From Hippopus hippopus (lineage: Eukaryota; Mollusca; Bivalvia; Cardiida; Cardiidae): DNA of 64,000 nt. Below, piece after piece: positions 31,684-40,902 of this stretch (position 1 is its first letter; every line of letters begins with the position of its first letter). Made by a program: the position numbers and the translations under genes. The stretch lies in contig OX328112.1 in NCBI GenBank assembly GCA_946811185.2, positions 28,545,442 to 28,609,441 of the forward strand, read 5' to 3'. The notes under the pieces are model-generated. The model saw only the letters and a list, made by a program, of their open reading frames with translations, was not told the origin of the DNA and ran no database searches.

Positions 31684-31707
31684 GGGGCAATCCGGGTAAG
31701 TACGGAC
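31684..31707 (+). repeat. Left TIR of the pogo-HIRAN transposon
   Basis: 24 bp matching the reverse complement of 36691-36714 except base 5 (c versus t). Its tail gggtaagtacggac recurs at 31712-31725. Confidence 0.9.
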
Positions 31708-32140
31708 GAACGGGTAAGTACGGACGGCAATGGTTTTCCATGAATAAAACAGGATTTGATCGGAGCTTTGTTTGATACAGTGGTACTATCATTTGAAATA
31801 CTTCGCGTACTTTGTATTTAGTAACCGTAACTCTGTATATAAACGTGAATATTGAAATTGACATGCGCACAAATAGCTAACCCATTCTTCCTCTTCCGCA
31901 AACAAAAAACTTTAAAAAGCGGGAACTTTTGAACGATTCAAATTAAACTAAAAAATCAGGTATCATTGATTTGTTTTTCTCTTCGTGTATGGTTAAAAAG
32001 CTGCATGAAATGTTAAGTATCTTGCTTTCATTGAATGTATACTTAAAAACAGCAGGATATTAAAATATTTACAAAAAAACAAAGTGTCCGTACTTTCCGT
32101 ACTAGATTTCTGGGTCATAAAAGTACGAACACTTCACATT

Positions 32141-32551
32141 TGGTTATGTTATTGGATTTTGAGGAAGTTTTACTCAAACATGTTTTGACACCCTTTTCAG
32201 CAACAATCCTAACAGGGTTATGCTCGAAGTTTTTTCCCATCTCATCGCAATTCCATGTCAAATGGGGTTTGTCCTGTATATTTAATCCATCTACAACGGT
32301 TCCCAAATCATTAAAATACTTGTTGATCACCTCTCTGTTCATCATTCTGGCACGTGTTGATGCAAGTTTTTCCGGCTTTCTTATAACAAGGTCGGGATGC
32401 CTCCTCTTGACCCCCTCCCAATCTTTACCGGTCTTAAATGTTGTGTATGAGGATGAAATCTTCATTCGTGTGCACAGGGTGCTAGTCTTTGCTAATATCT
32501 GCTTTCTCGTCAAATCTATTCCCCTCCTCACCGCCATTTTCACTGCGTCCG
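32141..32551 (-). pseudogene. Inverted 5' fragment of the pogo transposase gene
   Basis: The minus strand here matches about 33587-33999 of the transposase gene, equal to residues ~79-215 of that protein. The copy begins in the middle of a codon context equal to 'ggacgcagtg' and stops abruptly after the SKSNN segment. It keeps an open frame (142 aa from 32543) with a few substitutions and loss of one Trp codon (DWEGVKRRH versus DWWEGVKRRH). It lacks the first HTH, the second and third catalytic Asp and the tail, so it cannot be a transposase. With the sense gene it forms ~410-bp inverted arms separated by about 1.04 kb. An opposite-strand 149-aa frame is its shadow. Confidence 0.88.
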
Positions 32552-32749
32552 CAAATTTTGTGATTTTGATGAGTTTAATTAATCATTAATACGTGATTAC
32601 AGCTTAATATTGTGCGTATCTATAGTCAGAGTCATTTCCATTATCACCATTATCAGTAACATGTCATTATGAACATCATCATCATCAGCATCACATTTTA
32701 CACGGTCACACCCTGTGAAAAAAGATCGAAGAACATAATTGAATTATTT

Positions 32750-33250
32750 ATTTCTCTGTCTCTCTGTGTTACTTTGGCAGTCTGTGTCGCTGTCTGTCTG
32801 TCTGGGTTGCTGTCTGTCTGTTATAGCTGGGTCTATCTGCATCACTGTCTGTCTATGTCGCTGTATGTCTGTCCGTGTTGCTGTCTGTCTGTTATAGCTG
32901 GGTTTATCTGCATCACTGTCTGTATGTCTGTGTCGCTGTCTGTCTGTCCTTGTTGCTGTCTGTCTGTTATAGCTGGGTCTATCTGCATCACTGTCTGTCT
33001 GTGTCGCTGTCTGTATGTCTGTGTTGTTGGATGTCTGCATCGTTATCTGTATTGCTGTCTTTCTGTCTGTGTGGCTGGCTGTGTTGCTGTTAATAGTTGT
33101 ATGTCTGTGTTGCTGTCCATCCTCCTGCATCCGTGTCCGTCTGTGTCGCTGTCTTTTTAGCCGTTATTTGTCTAAGTCACTGTCTGTCTATAGTGCTATC
33201 TGTCTCTTTGTTTGTGTCTCTTTCTGCGTGTCGTGTTTATCTGTCAGATG
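32750..33250. repeat. TGTCTG-rich minisatellite
   Basis: Units of about 70 bp repeat 'gctgtctgtctgttatagct' + 'gggt(c/t)tatctgcatcactg' (starting near 32810, 32880, 32956) and decay into simple (ctgt)n on the right. Overlapping cysteine-rich (plus) and glutamine/threonine-rich (minus) frames of 72-163 aa are products of the repeat. It lies between the inverted fragment and the transposase gene. Confidence 0.85.
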
Positions 33251-33353
33251 TATTCATACGTTCATCATCCTCACTTCATCACATGCAATTGCAGCATCAA
33301 ATTAACATAATCATTATCAACATCATCATCATCATCATCACAATATTTTCAGA

Positions 33354-35261
33354 ATGCCAAAAAAGTGGGTTTATACTAAAAGAGGAAAAACCCAGAACTA
33401 CAGCACAGAGGATTTAGAAAATGCAGTTAAAGCTGTCCAAGAGAATTCCATGTCTGTTAGAAAGGCATCATCTCATTTTGGCGTTCCAAAGAGTACAATC
33501 GGTGACAGAATTAGTGGAAAGCATGAATTACATGTACGGAATGGAAGGCCTCCGCACATTCCCGATAAAATAGAGCAAAAGATTGTGGACGCAGTGAAAA
33601 TGGCGGCGAGGAGGGGAATAGGTTTGACGAGAAAGCAGATATTAGCAAAGACTAGCACCCTGTGCACACGAATGAAGATTTCATCCTCATACACAACATT
33701 TAAGGCCGGTAAAGATTGGTGGGAGGGGGTCAAGAGGAGGCATCCCGACCTTGTTATAAGAAAGCCGGAAAAACTTGCATCAACACGTGCCAGAATGATG
33801 AACAGAGAGGTGATCAACAAGTATTTTAATGATTTGGGAACTATTGTGGATGGATTAAATATACAGGACAAACCCCATTTGACATGGAATTGCGATGAGA
33901 TGGGAAAAAACTTTGAGCATGACCCTGTTAGGATTGTTGCTGAAAAGGGTGTCAAAACATGTTTGAGTAAAACTTCCTCAAAATCTAATAACATGACCAT
34001 AATGGCTTGTGTGAATGCCTCGGGTAGGAGAATGCCCCCAATGTTCATTACAAAAGGAAAGACTTCAAGGTCTCTGCATGGATTTAACACATCAAGTGCG
34101 CCTGTAGCAACGCGTTGGTGCTACCAGCAAAATGGCTGGATTGATGATGGTATTGGAGAGAAGTGGTTTACGGAAGTCTTTTTAGAATATTGCGGTACCG
34201 AGAGACCCCAACTACTTATACTTGATGGACACTCATCACATGAAAGTCTTGGTATCCTAATGAAGGCAATGGAAGAGAACATCCACATCCTAGCGCTTCC
34301 GCCTCATACTACTCATGCTCTACAACCCCTAGACAAGGCTGTTTTTGGTCCCCTCAATCATGCCTACAACGAGGTCTGTTCAGCGTATTTACAGGAAAAC
34401 GCACTGCACCAGATAAATAAATGGACTTTTCCTGCCCTTTTTCGACAAGCTTGGGACAAAGCTGTAACTGGCGCCAACATTCGCAGTGGTTTTCGGTCAT
34501 GTGGAATTTATCCTTTGGATAGCAGTATGATTCCAGACAAACTGTTTGGCCCAAGTCAACCTACTGATAAGCCTGTAATTGTAGAGAACCATCCAGACAA
34601 TGTTGTTAATGACCTACCTACAACAAAGTTTTATGATAAACCTACTGTTGTTAACCATGTATCTTCAGCATCGTTGTCAGATGACATGCTTGTTGCTTCT
34701 CCACTGTCATTGCCCGTTACTTCGCCTGTCATGACAGCTGTTAGCAATTCTATGGACCCATTTCTCCATGCCGGAGACAGTATGGACGACTCTCTTGAGG
34801 ATGTGCATAATGGTGCCTCAGTTAGTGATGTTGCCACTGAGGTTGATATTCAAACGAAGCCTGATGTTCTGGACATCAGTGATCCTTTCCAGCTGTTTGA
34901 ACTTATTTCCGATGGTAGTGTCGTTGTTCAGCCGGTTTTTGAAGAAAACAGAAATGAACTGGTGATTAAAAACAATACTTCATCCCCATTTGATTCCTCA
35001 GTTGCAAAGGAAAATAACACGGGAAGAGGTGAAAGTATTGATTCGAAAGTCGAATCATTTTTCATACCTCCTGTTGCAAAGTTTCCTACAAAGAGTAAAT
35101 CAAGTAAATCCATTACTCATCATCGGCTTCTTACTAGCGAGGATGTTATTAATGAAAAACTTAGGATTGAGACTTTAAAAGCCGAAAAGGAAAAGAAGAA
35201 ACAAGCCAGAGCAGACACAAAAACAAAGCTTAGTAAACGAGTTAAAACTGAGAAATGCTAA
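33354..35261 (+). CDS. pogo/Tigger (CENP-B-like) DDE transposase
   Basis: This 635-aa protein is the predicted transposase of the surrounding element. Residues ~15-60 form a Psq-type helix-turn-helix (TEDLENAVKAVQ ... KASSHFGVPKSTIGDRISGK). Residues ~65-145 resemble the CENP-B second DNA-binding domain (GLTRKQILAKT, FKAGKDWWEGVKRRHPDL). The DDE_1 nuclease domain spans ~150-390 with D181 (WNCDEMG), D291 (LILDGHSSH) and D327 (LQPLDKAVFG); 35 residues separate the last two. The region 400-600 is low-complexity, Ser/Asp-rich and unlike other families. The end is a basic Lys-rich helix (EKEKKKQARADTKTKLSKRV), possibly a nuclear signal. The ATG follows 'caatattttcagA', which resembles a 3' splice site, so an upstream 5' exon is possible. 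No internal stop is present. The 205-aa minus frame at 33473-34090 is an antisense shadow. Confidence 0.94.
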   Translation: MPKKWVYTKRGKTQNYSTEDLENAVKAVQENSMSVRKASSHFGVPKSTIGDRISGKHELHVRNGRPPHIPDKIEQKIVDAVKMAARRGIGLTRKQILAKTSTLCTRMKISSSYTTFKAGKDWWEGVKRRHPDLVIRKPEKLASTRARMMNREVINKYFNDLGTIVDGLNIQDKPHLTWNCDEMGKNFEHDPVRIVAEKGVKTCLSKTSSKSNNMTIMACVNASGRRMPPMFITKGKTSRSLHGFNTSSAPVATRWCYQQNGWIDDGIGEKWFTEVFLEYCGTERPQLLILDGHSSHESLGILMKAMEENIHILALPPHTTHALQPLDKAVFGPLNHAYNEVCSAYLQENALHQINKWTFPALFRQAWDKAVTGANIRSGFRSCGIYPLDSSMIPDKLFGPSQPTDKPVIVENHPDNVVNDLPTTKFYDKPTVVNHVSSASLSDDMLVASPLSLPVTSPVMTAVSNSMDPFLHAGDSMDDSLEDVHNGASVSDVATEVDIQTKPDVLDISDPFQLFELISDGSVVVQPVFEENRNELVIKNNTSSPFDSSVAKENNTGRGESIDSKVESFFIPPVAKFPTKSKSSKSITHHRLLTSEDVINEKLRIETLKAEKEKKKQARADTKTKLSKRVKTEKC

Positions 35262-35344
35262 AACTGACTTGCACTACTTGTATTGTATATATATCAAATG
35301 TCAAAAATATTAGAATTTGTTTTTTTACCTGTTGGACGACCAAT

Positions 35345-35672
<328 letters not shown>

Positions 35673-35824
35673 AACACCTGAAAAAATAATGATAAGGATA
35701 CTAATAATAATGTGGAAAAAATAAGAAATGTGTATGATACGGTATATTCTCCACTTTCCGCAATATTTTCAAAATTCTCTTGTTCATATCCTGTCATAAT
35801 TATGTTGTCACATGCATATCGTCT

Positions 35825-35890
35825 GTGAGTGACCAAAGCATCGTAACTACAGCTTATTCAAGCTGTAGTTACGATATTTTAGTCGCTCAC
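35825..35890. other. Perfect 15-bp-stem hairpin between the two transposon genes
   Basis: tcgtaactacagctt (35841-35855), loop attc, then the exact complement (35860-35874). The stem extends after a small bulge by gtgagtgac / gtcgctcac (35825-35833 and 35882-35890). The ~66-nt fold has pre-miRNA-like size, but it could equally be a tiny foldback element. No function is shown. Confidence 0.6.
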
Positions 35891-35970
35891 CAACTATATA
35901 TATGTTTGTTTCGTTTGGTTTTCAACGCTTAAAAAATGTTGAATTAGTATTTTTGTAATTATGACCAGGT

Positions 35971-36354
35971 ATGAAGAAACTTATCATATACTCAGTCCAA
36001 GCTGTTGGAATGCATCATCATGGGAACAGATCTCTAAATATAGGTGAAGGTTACATTGCCACACACAAGCCAGAGAATGCCTACGATGTTAATGCTATAG
36101 CAATTTCTGAACGAGAGCAACTATCAAAGCCTGTAGCATACTTAACGAGAATTGATGCAGCAACTATAGCAAAGATATTTCGTGCAAATCTAGTGCACGA
36201 CAAAATGCTGCTTAAACTGAAATTCGAGCCAACATACAGACCGAGGATCGGACCCACTCAAACATGCAACATAGGGTTTTATTGCAAGCCTGATAATATA
36301 GAGGCCGTGTTGGAGATTTTAAATAATTCTCACTTACAGTTCAAAGTTTTGTAG
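35971..36354 (+). CDS. Stand-alone HIRAN-domain protein, second gene of the pogo-type transposon
   Basis: 127 aa, almost all HIRAN domain. Visible signatures are VQAVGMHHHG (9-18), the family hallmark (HKPENAYDVNAIAI, 32-45; compare the N-x-YD-x-NAI pattern of HLTF-type HIRAN domains), VAYLTR (55-60) and a C-terminal segment IGFYCKPDNIEAVLEIL (101-117) that fits the last strand and helix. HIRAN domains of HLTF-like helicases bind 3' ends of single-stranded DNA and some bacterial ones are stand-alone (established). No helicase or nuclease is attached here. The frame is complete, starts at an ATG 710 bp after the transposase stop, and is followed by AATAAA 37 nt after the stop codon. It may be a separate gene or the last exon of a spliced transcript (a 5' exon cannot be excluded). 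A role in transposon end or gap processing is inference. Confidence 0.8.
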   Translation: MKKLIIYSVQAVGMHHHGNRSLNIGEGYIATHKPENAYDVNAIAISEREQLSKPVAYLTRIDAATIAKIFRANLVHDKMLLKLKFEPTYRPRIGPTQTCNIGFYCKPDNIEAVLEILNNSHLQFKVL

Positions 36355-36390
36355 ATTAAGATTGTTAATGTTCAGTGTTCTATAATAATG

Positions 36391-36396
36391 AATAAA
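36391..36396 (+). terminator. Polyadenylation signal AATAAA after the HIRAN gene
   Basis: A canonical AATAAA 37 nt beyond the stop codon, in 'aatgaataaaactgac'. It supports this gene being transcribed on the plus strand. Confidence 0.6.
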
Positions 36397-36424
36397 ACTG
36401 ACTTGAAAAACATTTTTTAAAAAT

Positions 36425-36520
36425 ATTTTACTGTCCCTACTTTCCCTATCAAATAATGGTGTCCGAACTTTCCCATTTTTCTGTCCGAACTTTCCCAACT
36501 ATGTCCGTACTAACCCGATT
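36425..36520. repeat. Subterminal GTCCG(A/T)ACTTTCCC repeats
   Basis: Four related words occur: ctgtccctactttccct (36430), gtgtccgaactttccca (36461), ctgtccgaactttccca (36481) and atgtccgtactaaccc (about 36502). They resemble the TIR tail in this orientation (gtccgtacttaccc at 36691-36704). A further pair 'gtccgtactttccgtac' lies near the left end at about 32085. They are candidate transposase-binding repeats. Confidence 0.7.
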
Positions 36521-36690
36521 CTAGAAAGCAATAAAAAATAAGCATAAGCAATGTTTCGGACAATTCTTCTTAAAGCAGTTCATGATAAAGTCCGTGGGAA
36601 CTGGATGACCGAATGAAGTTTATTTCCTATATTAAAATGCTGTATAAACGGAAGCAATCATGGTTATCCAAAGTTCGGCTTGTAAAAATT

Positions 36691-36714
36691 GTCCGTACTT
36701 ACCCGGATTACCCC
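36691..36714 (-). repeat. Right TIR of the pogo-HIRAN transposon
   Basis: gtccgtacttacccggatta plus cccc, the reverse complement of 31684-31707 with one mismatch, followed by TA at 36715-36716. Confidence 0.9.
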
Positions 36715-37030
36715 TATAGCCCACTTCAATTGTTAAACGTGATAATCTGTCAACAGTTCGCATAATTATACATACCGCCGTGTGTATACACACAAGATTG
36801 TAAACAGTCGCCGATACACAGACTTGGTTATCGATTTTCTTTTCGGCACGCGCGTTCGACTCCCGCTTTTTCCCAGTCAACTTCGATGCTTACTACGTCA
36901 CTGATGATACGCGAATAAAATGTTGGAGCCACAAGTTGAGCCACATATGATGATTTTTGAGACACTTTGCTTTTTTTTGAGCGAATGGCTCAAGTGGCGA
37001 ACGGCAGCGCGGGCCCTGAATCATCTAGTG

Positions 37031-37640
37031 GTCACTGTGACCTTGACCTTTCACGGATTAACCTTAAAATCGATAGGAATCATTTACACTCCAAGATGAA
37101 TATCTGTACAGAATTTGAAGGACCTAGGTCAATTCTGTGTCTAGTTATCATCTGGACAAGGTTAGGTCTAAATATCATTAAGTTGAAAGCCACAGTGACC
37201 TTGACCTTTGATGGATTAATCTCAAAATCGATAGGGATCATTTACACTCCGAGACAAATGTCTGTGCCAAATTTGACGAACCTAGGTCAATTCTGTGTCT
37301 AGTTATCATCCGGACAAGGTTTGGTCTATATATCAACATGTTGACGGTCACCGTGACCTTGACCTTTGACCGATTGACCTCAAAATCACTAGGAATGATC
37401 TGCACTCCGAGACAAATGTCTGTGCCAAATTTGACGAACCTAGGTCAATTCTGTGTCTAGTTATCATCCGGACAAGGTTTGGTCTATATATCAACATGTT
37501 GACAGTCACTGTGACCTTGACCTTTGACCGATTGACCTCAAAATCAATAGGGATCATCTACACTCCGAGACGCATGTCCGTGCCAAATTTGACGAAGGTC
37601 AATTCTGTGTCTAGTTATCATCCGGACAAGGTAAGGTCTA
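37031..37640. repeat. 158-bp tandem repeat with nuclear-receptor-like half-sites
   Basis: Four units start near 37031, 37189, 37347 and 37505 (measured period 158 bp). Each opens with 'gtcac.gtgaccttgacctt' followed by 't.accgattgacctcaaaat', then 'agg.atcat.tacactccga' and 'ctaggtcaattctgtgtcta'. The opening holds TGACCTTGA and, in most units, TGACCTTTGACC. The 111-aa and 69-88-aa frames across it repeat with the unit and are not genes. Confidence 0.9.
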
Positions 37641-37677
37641 CCGACCGACCGACCGACGGACCGACCGACCGACCGAC
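37638..37677. repeat. ACCG microsatellite
   Basis: A (gacc)n tract interrupted by one 'gacgg', next to the right boundary of the outer composite element. It is similar in position to the GACGG tract at 30470-30510. Confidence 0.85.
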
Positions 37678-37868
37678 ATTAGCAAAGCAATATACCCCTA
37701 CTTCGTTGAAGGGGGGCATAACAATAGATAGATTGATCTGCCAACTTTTGACCCAGTTTTAAATTTTCAAGTCTGCCAGCAGCTAACATTTGAACCGACC
37801 GTGCAATAATAGATCGTCATTCTTACAATATTTTTCTGGCTTTTAAATGCTATCATTTAAATCTAAAT

Positions 37869-38103
37869 GAGCCATGCTCCGTGAAAAAGGGGCTTAATGC
37901 ATCTGCGAAAAGTAGGCGCAGACTGACTTGGGTCGAAACTTTTCGCTATTGGTCAATTTTCTGTATGTCCAAGGCCCAGTCTACCTCATGATTAAGTCAG
38001 TTGTAAAAAAAGTGGCTACTTTAAATCCATAAGAATGTGATGGCTTGCTTGGTATCATGCATCACGGAGATGCATTAATCCTCCTTTTACAAGAGCACGG
38101 CTC
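37869..38103. mobile_element. GAGCCATGCTC-ended MITE inserted in the foldback element
   Basis: 'gagccatgctccgtgaaaaa' at the left, 'aagagcacggctc' at the right, with a partly deleted GC palindrome (gtaggcgcagactgac). 'aaat' precedes and follows it, consistent with a short target duplication. It sits in the right half of the split 'gttagtcg' element. Confidence 0.8.
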
Positions 38104-38163
38104 AAATGCATTTTTATCACCCACATTGCTTACGTTTGGCCGCTTCTGGGCTTTTAAGAGTCT

Positions 38164-38425
38164 ATTAGGCTTGCAACACGCGAAAAGGGGCATTCGGACA
38201 TTTGCGTAAAGTGTCGTCTCGGATCAGCCTGCGCAGGCTAATCCAAGCCGGCACTTTACGACTACATTAGATTTTGTGCTACAGTAGACTTGCGCAAAAC
38301 AGAAAATTACATAAAACCGGAAAGCGCCGTCTCGGATTAGCCTGCGCGGACTGCGCAGGCTAATCCGGGACAACACTTTACGCAAATGTCCGAATGCCCC
38401 TTTTCGCGTGTTGCAGGCCAATTAT
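38164..38425. mobile_element. Foldback MITE with TTGCAACACGCGAAA ends
   Basis: Second copy of the 18862 family: 'ggcttgcaacacgcgaaaag', 'cggacatttgcgtaaagtgt', centre 'gactacattagattttgtgc', and the inverted arm ending 'gcgtgttgcaggcc'. The first inner palindrome is shortened; the second is complete (cctgcgcggactgcgcagg). Confidence 0.85.
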
Positions 38426-38526
38426 AACACTATATCAGGCACTCTGTTGTGCAATATGGATCCCTTGTGTCTAAGAGCCCCATTCCTCACTTCCCTTTCT
38501 TCTATTCTCTCTAATTCTGTTTCCAC

Positions 38527-38834
38527 GCTCAGTCGGTAGCGTGCAGGACCTGAGAACAGGGGGTCCTGGGTTCGATCCCTGGCTCTGCCAAGTTCTTTTC
38601 TAGGGCTGATGATAGTCATAGCGACAGGATTCATTCCTCTCTCACCGCTGACCATTGTTTCGACGATGGTTATGTGGGAATGCAGCCAGTGGCTTGAAAA
38701 GAAAATTGTGCGGAGTACTCGTTAAAGGGACTCCAGGAAAGCATGGATAGGTGTACTGGCGGCCGCGATATAACAAATAATGTTGAAAACATCGTTAATA
38801 ACCAAATAATCAATCACAATCAATATTCTGTCTG
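38527..38834 (+). mobile_element. tRNA-derived SINE (type A) with 13-bp target duplication
   Basis: The head starts 'gctcagtcggtagcgtgcag' (first bases lost). B box 'gggttcgatccctggctctg', body, and tail with 'caatcacaatcaat' follow. attctgtttccac occurs at 38514-38526 and 38835-38847, directly flanking the element. Confidence 0.92.
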
Positions 38835-38970
38835 ATTCTGTTTCCACTCTATCTAGTACATTTTTCTCCCCTCTCTTTACCGTGCCATTTTTTCCTTTTG
38901 CCTCTCTATCTTTCTTTTGCTTTTGTTATTTACACCTTGTATATTTATGTTTTGTTGCCATTATTTAGTT

Positions 38971-39230
38971 GAGCCATGCTCTGTGAAAAGGGGGCTAAAT
39001 GCATCTGCAAAAAGTATCGACCCAGGTCAGCCTGCGCAGTCCGCGCAGGCTGACCTGGACCGAAACTTTTTTGCTTTTAGTAAATTTTCTGCATGTCAAA
39101 GAACCAGCGTACCTCATGATTCAGGCGGTAGTCAGAGAAAATGGGTTTTATGGATCCATAGTTATGTGAACCCTTGTTTGGTATCTTGGGTCATGGAGAT
39201 GCATTAAGCCCCCTTTTGCCACAGCATGGT
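38971..39230. mobile_element. GAGCCATGCTC-ended MITE, full copy
   Basis: 'gagccatgctctgtgaaaag' to 'gccacagcatggt'. The GC palindrome is perfect (cagcctgcgcagtccgcgca and complement) inside a 'gacccaggt' stem. This is one of the best-preserved copies. Confidence 0.85.
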
Positions 39231-39336
39231 TTATTTGTACTCTTCATTTGATTGTAGGGGAAGAGCCGAATCTAAGTTGGAAGAATCTGTGGCCTGACCC
39301 ATTCATTTATTAAATAAAATATGTTAAAACAAACTA

Positions 39337-39470
39337 ACAACCGGTTGAATCATAAAGTAGAATGGTCCTTTGACACGCAAAAAATTAACAATAGCAAAAT
39401 ATTTTGGCTTATATCAGCCTGCGCGGACTGCGGTAGACTGACGTGGGTCGATACTTTTTGCAGAAGTACA
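39337..39470. mobile_element. GAGCCATGCTC-family MITE, internal fragment
   Basis: Central part only: 'aaagtagaatggtcctttga', 'cagcctgcgcggactgcggt', 'tgggtcgatactttttgcag'. Confidence 0.7.
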
Positions 39471-39711
39471 AATCATCTTGCCATAGCGCATTACTGTTTT
39501 CACTACTTTCAGTTCATAGAAAAGAAAATCTGTTAAGGCGACCTCATAGTCTGAAGCCCGGTACATAAACGACTGAACTAACTGGGTCGGCTCCTAGAAA
39601 ATAAACTCAAGAAATAAAGTAGGTTTCATACACCTGTTGTATGCAGACTGATTGATATCTTTAGCAGAAAGTTAACTCTGTCACTTGAGGTACGCGAAAA
39701 CGCAACCTTTT

Positions 39712-39782
39712 GCGGACGGCATAGATCAAGATCAGACTGTACAGAACGTGCAGTCTGATCTCTGATCTATACCAGCCGCCTG
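39712..39782. mobile_element. GATCAGACTGCAC palindrome copy
   Basis: 'gcggacggcatagatcaaga', palindrome 'tcagactgtacagaacgtgc' and complement, then 'tgatctataccagccgcc'. It lies just before the retro-insertion at 39805. Confidence 0.8.
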
Positions 39783-39804
39783 CTTAGTCAAGGGTATAAG
39801 ATAA

Positions 39805-40048
39805 GTATTCAGAAAAATAAACCTGTTATTAGTAATTATTGTTAAAATCTTTATATTTTAGTAGCCATATCAATATAGCAGTACAATAGTATCTGTGTAA
39901 AATCTGGAATCTGTAAGTACGATTTTTGTTTGTATTTTAAAGTTTACTTACTAACACAGAATACTAACAACGAACTGTAAGGTGTATTGAGGGATGGCCA
40001 CGACCCTCAAGTACCGTCTAGACGTGGACAATAAAGTTTAAAAAAAAA
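39805..40048 (+). mobile_element. Short poly(A) retro-insertion with 14-bp target duplication
   Basis: agggtataagataa occurs at 39791-39804 and 40049-40062. The 244-bp insert between them ends in 'gacaataaagttt' plus an A-run, a polyadenylation signal and tail. It has no long open frame. This is the structure of a 5'-truncated retrotransposed transcript end; the source transcript is not recognisable by eye. Confidence 0.82.
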
Positions 40049-40072
40049 AGGGTATAAGATAAAAAGAATTTC

Positions 40073-40275
40073 AACCATGCTCTGGCAAAAGAAGGCTTAG
40101 TGCATCTCCGTGATGCATGATACCAAGCAAGTCATTACATGATCATGGATTCATAATGTCCTTTTTGTCCAACATCCGAATGAACTGTGGGGTAAACTGG
40201 TCCCTAGACATACAGGCTGACTTTGGTCGCTATTTTTTGCAGATGCATTACGCTCCCTTATCACAGAGCATGGCT
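40073..40275. mobile_element. GAGCCATGCTC-family MITE copy
   Basis: 'aaccatgctctggcaaaaga', 'accaagcaagtcattacatg', 'cagatgcattacgctccctt', 'cagagcatggctc'. The GC palindrome is largely deleted (caggctgactttggtcgc). Confidence 0.8.
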
Positions 40276-40424
40276 CAATTTCTAAGTTACAGTGAATTGT
40301 TTTTTCAGCCGTCGAAAGAACTCGAACTAAAAACCTGACGCCAAAAGCGTAAACCCTTAACCTGCTAAAATAAGTTAACCCCTTACACTGCTATGCAGGG
40401 CTCAAGGACCTTTTTTTGCGGACA

Positions 40425-40487
40425 GTGTAGATCAAGATCAGACTGCACAGAACGTGCAGTCTGATCTGTGATCTACACTATCCGATA
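40425..40487. mobile_element. GATCAGACTGCAC palindrome copy (perfect core)
   Basis: 'gcggacagtgtagatcaaga' then tcagactgcacagaacgtgc and complement, then 'gatctacactatccga'. The left flank 'ggacctttttt' recurs reversed near 44665. Confidence 0.82.
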
Positions 40488-40671
40488 AAGCGATATCTTT
40501 CCCTCAAATATACCTTTGAAATAGCAAAATTTGGGTTTTTACTACCTGTTTGAAAGATTCACACCACTTTTTTAGCACGAAAAGAGTTAAATGAAACTTT
40601 CAAGCCGATAGGCGAAAAACCTCAATGTTGCTACTTCAAACTTGTTTTTTTTTTTTGGAAAAAAAAAAATC

Positions 40672-40745
40672 TCCTTATCGGACAGTGTAGATCAAAGATC
40701 AGACTGCACGTTGTGCAGTCTGATCTTGATCTACATTGACTGCAA
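40672..40745. mobile_element. GATCAGACTGCAC palindrome copy, shortened loop
   Basis: 'cttatcggacagtgtagatc', palindrome 'gatcagactgcacgttgtgc' and complement, 'cttgatctacattgactgca'. It may form a larger foldback with the copy at 40425-40487. Confidence 0.8.
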
Positions 40746-40902
40746 TAGGTCAGTAAATCGCGCTTAACAGCCTAAGTGTTTAAAATCTGGAACGCCTCCC
40801 CCGCCTTTTCCCAGGAACTGATAATTGACGTGACGAAACATAACTTCCAGAGATTGTTTGATGACAGGCAAGCATGCTTATGTTACTGGCTGGTTTTTCA
40901 CT

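Noticed and set aside
32669..33160. 163-aa cysteine-rich frame and the opposite 128-aa Thr/Gln-rich frame
   Set aside because: Translations of the TGTCTG minisatellite; periodic low-complexity sequence with no start context or domain.
33473..34090. 205-aa minus-strand open frame
   Set aside because: Antisense shadow of the pogo transposase; no independent domain and the same shadow appears over the inverted fragment at 32140-32589.
35971..36354. HIRAN frame as a host HLTF exon
   Set aside because: It lies inside the TIR/TA-bounded transposon, is uninterrupted, has its own stop and AATAAA, and no helicase sequence follows; a transposon gene is the simpler reading, though a captured host exon origin is possible.
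37031..37762. Frames of 69-111 aa across the 158-bp repeat
   Set aside because: They repeat with the unit and shift frame between units; no protein signature.
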